A stretch of 64,000 nucleotides of DNA, taken from assembly GCF_000208745.1 (NCBI RefSeq), contig NC_030853.1:14687165-14751164 (forward strand), written 5' to 3'. The notes beneath the pieces were generated by a model. It was not told the DNA's origin. It made no database searches and was given only the letters and a program-made list of their open reading frames with translations. The position numbers and the translations under genes are program-made. This document shows, in pieces, positions 12,377 to 23,710 of the stretch (positions within the stretch are counted from its first letter, which is position 1; every line of letters begins with the position of its first letter). The DNA is from Theobroma cacao. Taxonomy: Eukaryota; Streptophyta; Magnoliopsida; Malvales; Malvaceae.

Positions 12377-13030
12377 TCAGCCATCAGTTGGCATCAGAAA
12401 GCGACACAATGGGCACTTATGACTCGTATTCAGCCACTCCTGGATACAGTCTCCATGGAAGAGATGCGAACAGGGCATGCTAGTGACCTCTATTCTGGAA
12501 GAGAGTTGCTCCATACAAATCATGCACTCTTGGGCTGTATCACCTTCAACCTTTACTTTCTTTAGAGCCTGGATGGATTCTTTCATTGTAGGAAGCGGCT
12601 TAAGAGCTTCCTGCATTGACAACTCTAGTGCCATACCCTCTAACTCATCCTCCCACCTCACGAACTTATTGACACAGAATCTTGTTGTTGGAATGCTGCG
12701 AAAATCACATGTATTTTTCTCTCTTTGTAAAATCAACTTGGCCTCGGAGAAAGCCTCATCCAAGATCCTTTCAAGACTGCGCTAACGCCACCCAGCTTCA
12801 CGTAGACGTTGAGCTACATGGCGGTGGTGTCAAATCGAGCCAAACACAAAGTCTAGCAAAAAATATTTCTCCTGAAATTCCACCTCCTGATCCTCTCGTA
12901 CATTGCCATTATCATCTATGAGGAACTTATGGATTTGAAGATGATATCCGGCTTGGGAAAGGTAAGGAATGAGGATGAGATCGTGGTCTAGCTTCACACG
13001 GCATATGAACCTTGCTTCTCCTCTTACCAT
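12377..13030 (-). pseudogene. RING-H2 E3 ubiquitin ligase-like gene, copy A, two nonsense codons
   Basis: One continuous frame from ATG (13030) to TGA (12379-12377) would encode 217 residues. It is broken by TGA at about 12,830 and TAG at about 12,785. Copy B still has sense codons at both positions (CGA and TCG), which shows the frame was once open. The C-terminal 128 residues are intact and end in a RING-H2 finger. In that part the metal ligands are C80, C83, C98, H100, H103, C106, C117 and C120, i.e. C-x2-C-x14-C-x-H-x2-H-x2-C-x10-C-x2-C. RING-H2 proteins recruit E2-ubiquitin to substrates. The N-terminal region has no domain I recognise. It is intronless and lies at the left end of a tandem duplication. 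The RING itself extends about 85 bases beyond the duplicated unit, so only this copy has a complete finger. Confidence 0.75.
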
Positions 13031-13442
13031 GATCAAACACTCTTTTCAGAAACAAAGGGCAATAAGAATGATGGAGATCAACATGAATCAGAGGAGAAAA
13101 AGACTTTCGAACTAGTGTTTACTTGAATGAAATCTTTTGAATGAGGTATCTTGATATATATAATTCCTATACTATCCCAATTGTAAAAGGATTTGGTTTC
13201 TTTGAGAAAAAAAGAAAAGAAAAAGCACAACTTCCTTAAAGGAAATCAATGCTAAAGAAAATATTATTGTTGAAGTAAACTCTTTTCCATTATTATTCTT
13301 TAATTTTGAAAATGATATTAATTGTCCCCCTATGCAACTCTTATTTGCCCATTTTTTATTTTTGTTAACTTAAACCTCACATATAGGTGGTTCTTATTCT
13401 GAATTAGAACTTTAGAAAAAGTAATTCAATATAATAAATTAA

Positions 13443-14503
13443 GGGACATTTTTAAAAATAATTCTTATAAATAAGATGTTTTCAAAAAGAACTTTCTTTA
13501 TAATTTTAATTAGTTTTAGCCAAGTTGGACAAAATTACCCTTAATAAAATTACACGCCACGATGTTACACGCTATATATAAAAACATGATACACGTCATG
13601 GTTAGGTTGTTACACGCCATATACAAAAACATGTGACACGTCATGTTTAGATTGTTACACGCCATGTACAAAAACATGTGACACGACATGGTTAGGTTAT
13701 TACACGCTATGGTTAGGTTGTTATACGCCATGTACAAAAACATGTGACAAGCCATATTGAAAAAAAAAATATTGTTGTTACATGTCATGTTGAAAAAATA
13801 TTATTGTTTCACACCATATTCAAAAACATTTTGTTATACTTTAATACCTAAAATGTTGTTGTTATTTACGAACCAAAATTTCAAATTTTCTCAACTCTCT
13901 TCATTTCTTTTCATTGTTTTGACAATTTGGCACCGGTAAAGTGTTTCTAATATATTTTCATAAATCAAAACACAAATTTTCTTATCTAAAATACCTATTT
14001 CGACTAAAAATCGAAAAAAAATTCCTTAAAAACCTATATTTATATATTTCAAAATTTTGAGTTTATTGGTATCTAGGTCTCGAATTGATCCAATTACAAG
14101 CTATTTCAAATATCTGTGATCATTTCTACCATTTTAGTTTTATCCAAAATACCTAAAAATCAAATTCCTCAAATAGCTATCCACTCAAGCACATCAAAAC
14201 CATCGTTTGCTGCCTTGAAAGCACAAGAAAGAGAAATCTGAAAATGCGAGAGAGAGAAATTGGGAGTATAGCAGATGAATATCGAAGAGAGAAATCGATA
14301 AAATTAGAGAGAGTGGGATGGTGAGAGAGAAATCAAAAGCACAAATGGAGAGAAATTGTGATGAATGGTTTAATTTATTTGAAATAGTTTCAATGGTATT
14401 TTTGTCAAGTCATGGCTAAATATGGTTAAAAATAGTTAAATTTATTTTGATGGTTATTTTTGAAATGTCCTTATCAAGAAAGGTTATTTCTCATAATTTT
14501 CTC
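13443..14503. mobile_element. Non-autonomous long-TIR DNA transposon, Mutator-like (copy in unit A)
   Basis: The block is flanked by a perfect 9-bp direct repeat ATAAATTAA (13434-13442 and 14504-14512). Unit B has the uninterrupted site at about 16,905-16,925 ('caataaattaatactc'), so the insertion and its target duplication are seen directly. The ends form imperfect inverted repeats of at least 100 bases. Reading inwards, left 'aaaaataattcttataaataag' matches the reverse complement of the right end around 'cttatcaagaaaggttattt'. The inner matches include the 'gttggacaaaattaccc' region. A 9-bp duplication with long TIRs fits Mutator-like elements. No transposase is encoded. A 45-bp minisatellite fills part of the left half. 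Confidence 0.75.
13550..13800. repeat. 45-bp minisatellite inside the transposon (unit A)
   Basis: About five degenerate units contain 'ttacacgccatgta', 'caaaaacatgtgacacg' and 'catggttaggttg'. Several units carry the palindromic core ACATGT. The short minus-strand reading frame over this array is only a translation of the repeat. Confidence 0.75.
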
Positions 14504-14910
14504 ATAAATTAATACTCTATTAATTAATTCAATTTAAAAGTTATAATGAAACTTATTTTTAATTACAATTTTGAAATATAGTAGATGGTTATTTCCTTCT
14601 CATCAATAAAAAAATTTTACACACATTTGTGCTTTTATATATACTAGTTTTTGCTACAAGTGCATTGCACGTAAACGATTTAATGTCTGACGGTTATAAT
14701 TATAATAATAAAAATAATAAGTTAGTGGATCATGATTTGATTAATCTTCAATTAGTTAACATTTTAAGTATAAGAACAGAAAATTATATATACATAAAAA
14801 GTGATGTATTCATGAAGAAGATTGAAATTAAATAAAAATTAATTCTAAAATCAAATTTCCTTTTTAAAAACAAAATATATAACTAATTTAAATTTAATCA
14901 TAAAAAAAGA

Positions 14911-15475
14911 TGCGAACAGGGCATGCTAGTGACCTTTACTCCGGAGGAGAGTTGCTCCATACAAATCATGCACTCTTAGGCTATGTCACCTTCAACCTTC
15001 ACTTTCTTCAGAGCCTGGATGGATTCTTTCATTGCAGGAAGCGGCTTAGGAGCTTCCTGCATTGACAACTCTAGTGCCACACCCTCTAACTCATCCTCCC
15101 ACCTCACGAACTTGTTGAAGCAAAATCTTATTGTTGGAATGTTGCGAAAATCACATTTATTTTTCTCTCTTTGTAAAATCAGCTTGGCCTCGGAGAAAGC
15201 TTCATCCAATATCCTTTCTAGACTGCGCGAACGCCACCCAACTTCAGTAGACGTTGAGCTACATGGTGGCGGTGTCGAGTCGAGCCAAACACAAAGTCTA
15301 GCAAAAAATATTTCTCCTAGACTTCCACCTCTTGATCCCCTCGCACATTGCCATTATCATCTATGAGGAACTTACGGATTTGAAGATGATATCCAGCTTG
15401 GGAAAGGTGAGGAATGAGGGTGAAATCATGGTCTAGCTTCACACGGCATGTGAACCTTGCTTCTCCTCTTGCCAT
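14911..15475 (-). pseudogene. RING-H2 gene copy B, truncated and broken
   Basis: The frame starts at ATG 15475 and follows copy A closely. It has a TAG where copy A has CAG (about 15,317), a one-base deletion near 15,248 and a TAA in place of CAA just before the RING (about 14,972). The RING is cut off after its third ligand because the duplication unit ends there, so the 'LFHGDC' and CPLC parts are absent. None of these lesions is shared with copy A. The N-terminal extension and coiled middle segment are otherwise well preserved, which suggests the decay is fairly recent. Confidence 0.75.
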
Positions 15476-15730
15476 GATCAAACACTCTTTTCAGAAACAA
15501 AGGGCAATAAGAATGACGGAGCTCAACGTGAATCAGAGGAGAAAAAGACTTCCGAACTAGTGTTTACTTGAATGAAATCTTTTAAAGCATATATCTTGAT
15601 ATATATTCCTATACTATCCCAATTGTAAAGGATTTGGTTTCTTTTCTTAGGTATATCAGGATTTGGTTTCTTTGATAAAAAAAGGAAAAGAAAAAGCGCA
15701 ACTTCCTTGAAGGAAATCAATGCTCAAATA

Positions 15731-16751
15731 GGGGCATTTTAAAAGATAACCCTTATAGATAAGATGTTTTTAAAAATAACCCTCTTTATAATTTTAACTA
15801 TTTTTAGTCAAGTTGGACAAAATTACCCTTAATGAAATTACACGCCATGATGTTACACGTCATGTACAGAAACATGTTGCAGGACATGGTTAGGTTATTA
15901 CACATCATATGCGAAAACATATGACATGCCATGATTAGGTTGTTACACACCATGTACAAAAACATGTGACATGGCATGGTTAGGTTGTTATACACCATGT
16001 ACAAAAACATGTGACACGCCATAGTTAGGTTGTTACACGTCATATTGAAAAAAAAAAAATTTGTTGTTACATGTCATGTTAAAAAAATATTGTTGTTACA
16101 CGCTATATTTAAAAACATTTTGTTACACTTTAATACTTAAAATGTTATTGTTACTTATGAATTAAAACTTCAAATCTTCTCAACTCTTTTCATTTCTTTT
16201 TGTTTTTTTGACAATTTGGCACCGATTAAAGTGTTTCTAACATATTTTCATAAATCAAAATACAAATTTTCTTATCTAAAACACCTATTTCGACTAAAAA
16301 AAAAAAACTTTTTGAAAACCTAGATTTATAAATTTGAAAATTTTGAATTTATTGATGTTTAATTCCCAAATTGATCTAATTAAAAGCTATTTCAAACATA
16401 TGTGATCATTTCTACTGTTTCAATTTTATCCAAATACCTAAAAATTAAATTTCCCAAATAGTCATCCACCCAAGCACATCAAAACCATTGCTTGGTATTT
16501 TGAAAGAGCAAGAAAGAGAAATCTGAAACGCGGGAGAGAGAAATCAATAAAATTAAAAAGAGTGGGATGGTGAGAGAGAGAAATCGGAAGCACAAATGGG
16601 AAGAAATTATGATGAATAGTTTAATTTATATGAAATATTTTTAAGGGTATTTTTGTCAAGTTATGACTAAATATAACTAAAAATAGTTAAATTTATTTTT
16701 ATGATTATTTTTTAAATGCCCTTATCAAGAAAGGTTATTTCTCATAATTTC
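15731..16751. mobile_element. Non-autonomous long-TIR DNA transposon, Mutator-like (copy in unit B)
   Basis: This is the same element as 13,443-14,503, starting GGGGCATTTT and ending near ATAATTTC. It is flanked by CTCAAATA (15723-15730 and 16752-16759). Unit A carries the matching empty site at about 13,241-13,270, although that site has diverged by small indels. The exact right end is uncertain by three or four bases, so the duplication may be 5 to 9 bp. The inverted-repeat ends, the minisatellite (15,838-16,100) and the GA-rich segment around 16,520-16,580 all match copy A. Confidence 0.7.
15838..16100. repeat. 45-bp minisatellite inside the transposon (unit B)
   Basis: About five degenerate units of the same sequence as in unit A, with independent point changes in each unit. 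Confidence 0.7.
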
Positions 16752-17360
16752 CTCAAATATTATTGTTGACGTAAACTCTTGTCCATTATTATTCTTCAAT
16801 TTTGAAAATGATATTAGTTGTCCCCCTACGCAACTCTTATTTGCGGATTTTTATTTTTGCTAAGTTAAGCCTCACATATAGATGGTACTAAAAGTAATTC
16901 AATACAATAAATTAATACTCTATTGATTAATTCAATTTAAAAGTTATAATGAAAATTGATTTTTAATTACCAATTTGAAATATAGTATATGGTTATTTCC
17001 TTCTCGTCAATAAAAAAATTTTACACACATTTGTGCTTTATATATATTAGTTTTTGCTACATGTGCATTGCACGTAAACGATTTAATGTTATAATTATAA
17101 TAATAATAAAAATAATAAGTTAGTGGATCATGATTTGATTAATCTTCGATTAGCTAACATTTTAAGTATAAGAACAGAAAATTATATATACATAAAAAGT
17201 GATGTATTCATGAAAAATACTGAAATTAAATAAAATTGAATTCTAAAATCAAATTTCCTTTTAAAAAAAATATATTATAACTAATTTAAATTTAATCATA
17301 AAATTTTGAGATCATAAAAAGAGAAAAAAAAGGAGAAAGCACATGGACTATAACACATAT

Positions 17361-19645
17361 TGTCACGACTCGAAACTCCCTATCAGGCCCGTGATAATCG
17401 TCGCGACGTCTCGATCGACATTCATTACCCGGAATGTCAACCAAAACCCCGCAAGGCTTTAATATCAGCTTCTCATTTCCCCTATGGGTAACTGTTGCCA
17501 AATACCACATTCTAAAAGATTTTAAACTGTTTCCAACTTAAACAAATAAAATAATAATTTTCGTCTCACAGGGGTATTTTGGTCATTTATCCAAAAAATC
17601 TCAAAATCAGTTAAAAATATAGTATGTAAGTGGAAAACACATATTTCATAATCAAAAACAATTTTGGATGTCTAAAACATTCGTTTAAAATTGAATTATG
17701 ACTGTTAGAATAAAATAAAAATATTAAATAAAATATTCAATTTTCACATAAAATAATATTTTAAGAATACTGCATAAATAATTTTTACAGTGTAAAAGCA
17801 AAATAAATTCCTACATACTGTAATGCAGATAACCAAAGTATAGAATTTAATTTACAGTGACACGTGGGCCCACGAATGATCAAAAGTATCAAAAGAAATG
17901 AACCTACAGTTTTTGGATGTGGCAAGTTCAAATGTAATCCTCGCCGATATCAGTTATCTACAATCTATTTTGAGCCTGAAATTGATGAAAAGGATGGTGG
18001 TGAGATTATAAAATCCCAGTGAGTAAACAAACATCACTCAAAATATCTAAAGTCGAGTAAAAAGAGATTATTGAAACATTTCATCAAACTATAATTTATC
18101 ATCTTTCAACTTATTTCAACCAAATGAAATCAAGTTATTTAAAGCAAGTAATCAGTATGGCTTATAAATTTCTTAAAAAGCTTGGCTCATGCCAAAAATT
18201 ATTATCATACTCAGTTATCTAGGATACCTTGGTCGATGGCTATCCCAACTAAGTCCGCCAAGGTTATTAGAAAGTCATGTTTTTATTTTGAAAACATAGT
18301 CGTTCCTTGGCGTTGGCCAAGTTTCCCTTCACGTGGTGGTTTGGGGTAAAGTGAACTCTAAAAGTTATACCTCGAGAGTTACCCTACTCGCCTCTCCAAT
18401 TGAGGTAAAATTATAACAGGATTCTGTGCCCCTCTAATAGGCTAGTCCACAAAACCCAGCCCACTGCAGTAGGTCAAACCCACCATATAATAAAATTTTG
18501 ACAGCATGACAGGGCTAATATATTACTACCCAACCTGCAAGGGTAAAATAAAGCAATTCATACAATTCATAAAAAACACAGCCTAGCCAGTCATGCCAAT
18601 ACAATAACATAAGACATTAATTCAATTTTAAATTTACAACATATCAGTGGTCTCCAATTACTCTATTTTCAAAATCGTTATTTCGTTTTAAGACACTTTA
18701 TAAAATATTTTCATTTAAACTCATTTTGTTTACAAAACATAAAAATTTACCATTTGAACTCATTTTCATAAAATTCACCAAAACCGAATAAAAACATACT
18801 TTAGATAATTAAAATGATGGTAAGGTTACTCAAAGTGTCTAGAGTGGGGATTTTCAAAATACTCAGACTATTGGTCCCGGGGTGCAATTCCCTTGCCTTT
18901 ATCGGAGGACTCACCACCTTAACACAATACAAAATCGAAAAATTCACCACATTGGTACTAAATTGAAATTAAACTAATTTAGACTACTAATGCATGATAT
19001 GGAATGCAAAAATGTCTAAGTTTTGCCTAAACGCGGTGTTAGCCTATTTCGATCTTTTACCCGATAAATCGATATACGCGTCCGTTTAAACTCCAAATTA
19101 ATTTTTTTCAGTTTTCATACCTCAATTACACCCAAATTGACTTAATGTCCCTCAGTGTGGTGCAAATTATCAGTCTCGACAGTAAATTACGAAAATACCC
19201 CTAGTGGGTAAAAATTCATATTTTTGCTCCGAAAATTCCCATTATTTTTCTAGGCTCATAATTCATCATTATTCATCATAATTCCTCAAATAAACATCAA
19301 TATCAGTAGCCAATATTCCCATAGAAAATTCGGCATAATGGGTTTCAATGGGAGAAAATTATTTCTCTAGCTTATTTTTGCTATATTTTAATATAACCCA
19401 ACTAAAATCACTTAATTCAATTAAAATCAACCAAAACTCAAGCTCAAAACTCATCCATGGAGGTTTGGCCAGCATGGGTGTCCATACCCACTTTCTAATT
19501 TTGCATGAAAATGAGAAAAAATGCACGGGTAGTGAAAATCACAAGGAAAATCAATGAAATTTACCTTTTTAATGCTTGATTTCTTGATTTCTCTTGATTT
19601 TCCCCAAAATTTTCAGCTAGGGTTCTTATTTCTTTTCCCCCTTTT
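17361..19645 (-). repeat. 3' LTR (truncated) of the minus-strand gypsy element
   Basis: Matches 20,611-22,895 of the other LTR nearly base for base. The first ~158 bases show about 14 substitutions, mostly transitions at CG-like sites. The ~810 bases that would complete it are missing where the N at 19,646 lies. Confidence 0.85.
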
Positions 19646-19646
19646 N
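19646..19646. other. Single N: probable assembly junction
   Basis: The N sits exactly where the truncated minus-strand LTR stops and an unrelated plus-strand LTR tail begins. This suggests missing or mis-joined sequence of unknown length. Confidence 0.6.
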
Positions 19647-20119
19647 AATAAACATTCCTTATGGTATGCTTGTTCCCTTCTTGTTCACTCACTGAGTATT
19701 GTACTCACATTTTATAAAAAAATTCATGTTTTCAGATCAAGTGACTGTTGGACCCTAGATCGAGGAGTCCCCGTAGTGCATCTCTTGGGTATGTGTCTGG
19801 CATTCAATAGTAATCCCTCTTATTATAAATGTCTCCGCTGGAAGTCATGGGTGCTTTTGTATTGTGAATACAATTTAACAATGTGAATATGTGTATGCAA
19901 TGTAAATTGCTAAATACATGACTGGTATAGTGCATGTATATTATTATCGATAATGCCATTGTGTTTTGGCTATGTTCACACCCGGGAAAAGGTGTGTGTG
20001 TGTATGCATGATATGATAAATTTGTTAAGCAAAGGTAAATGGATAGGTTTGCTTGGGCTTAGTGAGCTATGCTCATTGAGCTCATGCGTCGATCATGGCT
20101 CGGGAAATTGGGTCGTGAC
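19647..20119 (+). mobile_element. 3' tail of a plus-strand gypsy LTR, related to the solo LTR at 59,236-61,870
   Basis: It shares ordered blocks with 61,365-61,870. These include 'gcttgttcccttctt', 'ttcactcactg', a segment around 'gttggaccctag', 'gatcatgg' and the terminal GGGTCGTGACA versus GGGCTGTGACA. Only the last ~470 bases of the LTR are present. It ends at 20,119 directly against gag sequence of the opposite strand, as if it had inserted into that gag or been joined to it. Confidence 0.6.
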
Positions 20120-20417
20120 ATGAAGGAGCAGTTGGAGGAACTGTAGGAAGAGCTTGACCAACCTGAGCCTGGCCAGCAATAGCAGTAAAGAAGGTTGCCA
20201 ATGCCTGAACTGCCTCAAGAGGCATGGCAGGAATACTAGTAAGTGGCGGAGGAGGTGGAGGATGTGGAGGAGTCTCGATCTGTTCAACAGCAAGTGTTGC
20301 CCGAATGGTGGATGCAGTCGATTCCTCCTCTATTGCACCTAACTAACGACGTTGAAAACGACATCTTCCCCTCCCAGCTGATCTAGTGAGAGGTGGGTGT
20401 TCGCATCGAAGAGACAT
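20120..20417 (-). pseudogene. gypsy gag N-terminal fragment
   Basis: From an ATG at 20417 on the minus strand the reading gives an arginine-rich start, a TAG, then a proline-rich stretch. A segment 'PLEAVQALATFFTAIAGQAQ' follows. A basic start followed by a proline run and an Ala/Gln-rich helix is typical of Del/Tekay gag. It stops at 20,120 where another LTR begins. Confidence 0.55.
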
Positions 20418-20591
20418 AATAATCTATAAGAGGGAAAAAGTGAGTTTAGGCAACCTTAGGCTCTATATGCTTATGCATGTATTTTATTCAACCTAACCTA
20501 ACTTAACTCGGGGCCACACTGACACTGTAAATTTTTTAAAACAGCTTTAAAATAACTTTAAACCTAAAAACTCTAATCTTTAAAACCAAAA

Positions 20592-20603
20592 GCTCTAATA
20601 CCA
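20592..20603 (-). other. Primer binding site, initiator tRNA-Met type
   Basis: The minus strand reads TGGTATTAGAGC a few bases after the LTR end. The canonical plant iMet PBS is TGGTATCAGAGC, so there is one mismatch. It fixes the orientation of the element as minus. Confidence 0.75.
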
Positions 20604-20610
20604 ACTTAAT

Positions 20611-23600
20611 TGTCACGACCCGGAACTCCCTATTGGGCCCGTGACAACCACCACGACGTCTCGATCGACATTCATTACTCGAAATGTCAACCGAAACCCC
20701 GCAAGGTTTTAATATCAGCTTCTCATTTCCCCTAGGGGTAACTGTTGCCAAATACCACATTCTAAAAGATTTTAAACTGTTTCCAACTTAAACAAATAAA
20801 ATAATAATTTTCATCTCACAAGGGTATTTTGGTCATTTATCTCAAAAATCTCAAAATCAGTTAAAAATATAGTATGTAAGTGGAAAACACATATTTCATA
20901 ATCAAAAATAATTTTGGATGTCTAAAACATTCGTTTAAAATGGAACTATGACTGTTAGAATAAAATAAAAATATTAAATAAAATATTCAATTTTTATATA
21001 AAATAATATTTTAATAACACTGCATAAATAATTTTTACAGCGTAAAAGTAAAATAAATTCCTACATACCGTAATGCAGATAACCAAAGTATAGAATTTAA
21101 TTTACAGTGACACGTGGGCCCACGAATGACCAAAAGTATGAAAAGAAATGAACCTACAGTTTTTAGATATGGCAAGTTCAACTGTAATCCTCATCGATAT
21201 CAGTTATCTACAATCTATTCTGAGCCTAAAATTGGTGGAAAGGAGGGTGGTGAGATTATAAAATCCCAGTGAGTAAACAAACATCACTCAAAATATCTAA
21301 AGTCAAATAAAAGAAGACTATTAAAACATTTCATCAAACTGTAAGTTATCATCTTTCAACTTATTTCAACCAAATGAAATCAATTTATTTAAAGCAAGTA
21401 ATTAGTATGGCTTATGAATTTCTTAAAAAGCTTGGCTCATGCCAAAAATTATTATCATACTCAGTTATCTGGGATACCTTGGCTGAGGGCTATCCCAATT
21501 GAGTCCGTCAAGGCTATTAGAAAGTCATGTTTTTATTTTGAAAACATAGTAGTTTCTTGGCGTTGGCCGAGTTTCCCTTCACGTGGTGGTTTGGCGTGAA
21601 GTGAACTCTAAAAGTTATACCTTGGGAGTTACCCTACTCGCCTCTCCAACCGAGGTAAAACTATAACAAGATTCCGTGCCCTTTTAATAGGCTAGTCCAC
21701 AAAACCCAGCCCACTGCAGTAGGTCAAACCCACCATACAATAAAATTTTGATAGCATGACAGGGCTAATATATTACTACCCAGCCTACAAGGGTAAAATA
21801 AAGCAATTCATACAATTTATAAAAAACACAGCCCAACAGGTCATGCCAATACAATAACATAAGCCATTAATTCAATTTTAAATTTACAACATATCAGTGG
21901 TCTCCAATTACTCTATTTTCAAAATCGTTATATCGTTTCAAGACAATTTATAAAATATTTTCATTTAAACTCATTTTGTTTACAAAACATAAAAATTTAC
22001 CATTTAAACTCATTTTCATAAAATTCACCAAAACCGAATAAAAACATACTTTAGATAATTAAAATGATGGTAAGGTTACTCACAGTGTCTAGAGTGGGGA
22101 TTTTTAAAATACTCAGACTACTGGTCATCGGGTGCAATTCTCTTACCTTTATCGAGGACTCACCACCTTGACACTGTACAAAATCGAGAAATTCACCACA
22201 TTGGTACTAAATTGAAATTAAACTAATTTAGACTACTAATGCATGATATGGAACGCAAAAATGTCTAAATTTTACCTAAACGCGATGTTAGCCTATTTCG
22301 ATATTTTACCCGATAAATCGATATACGCGTCCGTTTAAACTCCAAATTAATTTTTTTCAGTTTCTATACCTCAATTGCACCCAAATTGACTTAATATCCC
22401 TCAATGTGGTGCAAATTATCAGTCTCGATAGTAAATTACGAAAAAACCCCTAGTGGGTAAAAATTCATATTTTTGCTCCAAAAATTCTCATTATTTTTCT
22501 AGGCTTATAATTCATCATTATTCATCATAATTCCTCAAATAAACATCAAGATCAGCTGCCAATATTCCCCTAGAAAATTCGGCATAATGGGTTTCAATGG
22601 AAGAAAATTATTTCTCTAGCTTATTTTTGCTATATTTCAATATAACCTAACTAAAATCACTTAATTCAATTAAAATTAACCAAAACTCAAGCTCAAAACT
22701 CATCCATGGAAGTTTGGCCAGCATGGGTGTCCATACCCACTTTCTAATTTTGCATGAAAATGAGAAAAAATGCATGGGTAGTGAAAATCACAAGGAAAAT
22801 CAATGAAATTTACCTTTTTAATGCTTGATTTTTTTATTTCTATTGATTTTCCCCAAAATTTTCAGCTAGGGTTCTTATTTCTTTTCCCCCTTTTCTCTGC
22901 TGGTTTGGACGGCTTGAACAAGATGAGAATTCTGGAAATTTTGACCTTTTTAAAGGCTAAAATAATATAATATTATTTTATTCATTTTTTTTGTTTTATT
23001 AATTCCTTAAATTCTAGCCATCCATTTGTTTCCAAATTTTCACCATACACTTGTCCCACATATCCATAGCTTATATAAAATTCTCAGACTTATCCAAAGT
23101 CTAGGTGGAGTAATTTTTAAAATTTACACTTTTACCCCCGTAAAAGTCAAAAATTACATTTTTACCCCAAGAACTGAAAAATTGCCCATAGACATATTTT
23201 TCATCCCTTATACTCATACCATTCTCCAATTTGTCAAATTTGATCTAAATTTTTTCAAAATCTCAAATTTTGTTCGCGGGTGGTAAAATTACAATTTTGC
23301 CCATACACTTTAGAAATCACCGGAATTAAATTTTTTCATTGCCAAACCCTCAAATTATACTCCAACAAGTCAAATGGGGCCAAAAAAAAATCTTTTCTAA
23401 AAATTCTCATTGTGTCCCTAGGTGGCAAATGACCATTTTGCCCCTAGATAGTGAAAATTTCGGTTTGACTCCAAATTGATCCTCGAACTCCAAATCACCG
23501 TATTAAACCATTCTGTGACTTTAATATTCTCAATTTCATTTTAAATTCTCTATTTGATCTAGTTCGAGGTTTAAATTAACTTAATTGTACTATTTGGTAC

Positions 23601-23705
23601 ATTGTCATCTTTTAACGATTTTTCTTTCGGGGCTTTTCAAGTATGCAATCATATTGTCAATCATATGAATGACATGGCAAGTATTTTATAAGGTCGGGCC
23701 TGACA
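20611..23705 (-). repeat. 5' LTR (complete, 3,095 bp) of the minus-strand gypsy element
   Basis: Bounded by TGTCAGGCCC (minus strand, from 23705) and GGGTCGTGACA (ending 20611). The right edge is confirmed by the CATAT duplication and the left edge by the PBS. Short reading frames inside are not conserved proteins. Confidence 0.85.
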
Positions 23706-23710
23706 CATAT

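Larger units (their letters stand above)
12462..14908. repeat. Tandem duplication unit A (~2.45 kb)
   Basis: The unit begins at 'agatgcgaacagggcatgc' inside the RING of copy A and ends at 'aatttaatcataaaa'. The same start string begins unit B at 14,909, directly adjacent and in the same orientation. Homology covers the RING gene, a spacer of about 190 bases, a long-TIR transposon and an AT-rich tail. The transposon sits in a different position in the two units. Confidence 0.85.
14909..17303. repeat. Tandem duplication unit B (~2.4 kb)
   Basis: Direct repeat of unit A, abutting it. The right end matches unit A up to 'aatttaatcataaa' and then diverges at about 17,303. Unit B has the spacer 'ttgtccccctacgcaactc' after its transposon, whereas unit A has the equivalent spacer before its transposon. 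This reflects the different transposon insertion points, not a rearrangement. Confidence 0.85.
17356..23710 (-). mobile_element. Minus-strand Ty3/gypsy retrotransposon remnant with intact outer ends (Del/Tekay-like, tentative)
   Basis: The element occupies 17361-23705 and is flanked by a perfect 5-bp duplication CATAT (17356-17360 and 23706-23710). Read on the minus strand it has a 5' LTR (23705-20611), a PBS for initiator tRNA-Met and the start of gag. Then comes a foreign LTR piece, a one-base N, and a truncated 3' LTR (19645-17361). All of pol is absent. The LTR ends are TGTCAGGCCC and GGGTCGTGACA. Long LTRs with such ends plus an iMet PBS are usual for Del/Tekay chromoviruses, but no chromodomain is available to confirm this. 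Confidence 0.8.

Noticed and set aside
13516..13788. Repetitive minus-strand frame with 'CNNLTMTCHMFLYMA'-like units
   Set aside because: It is the translation of the 45-bp minisatellite, not a protein gene. The frame in unit B at 15,804-16,043 is the same.
13550..16100. CRISPR-like array (short repeats with spacers)
   Set aside because: Units are contiguous and degenerate without unique spacers. The host is a plant, and the block lies inside a DNA transposon.
20536..20760. Frame 'MWYLATVTPRGNEKLIL' occurring twice (also 17,292-17,510)
   Set aside because: Both lie in the LTRs of the same element and repeat only because the LTRs are duplicates.
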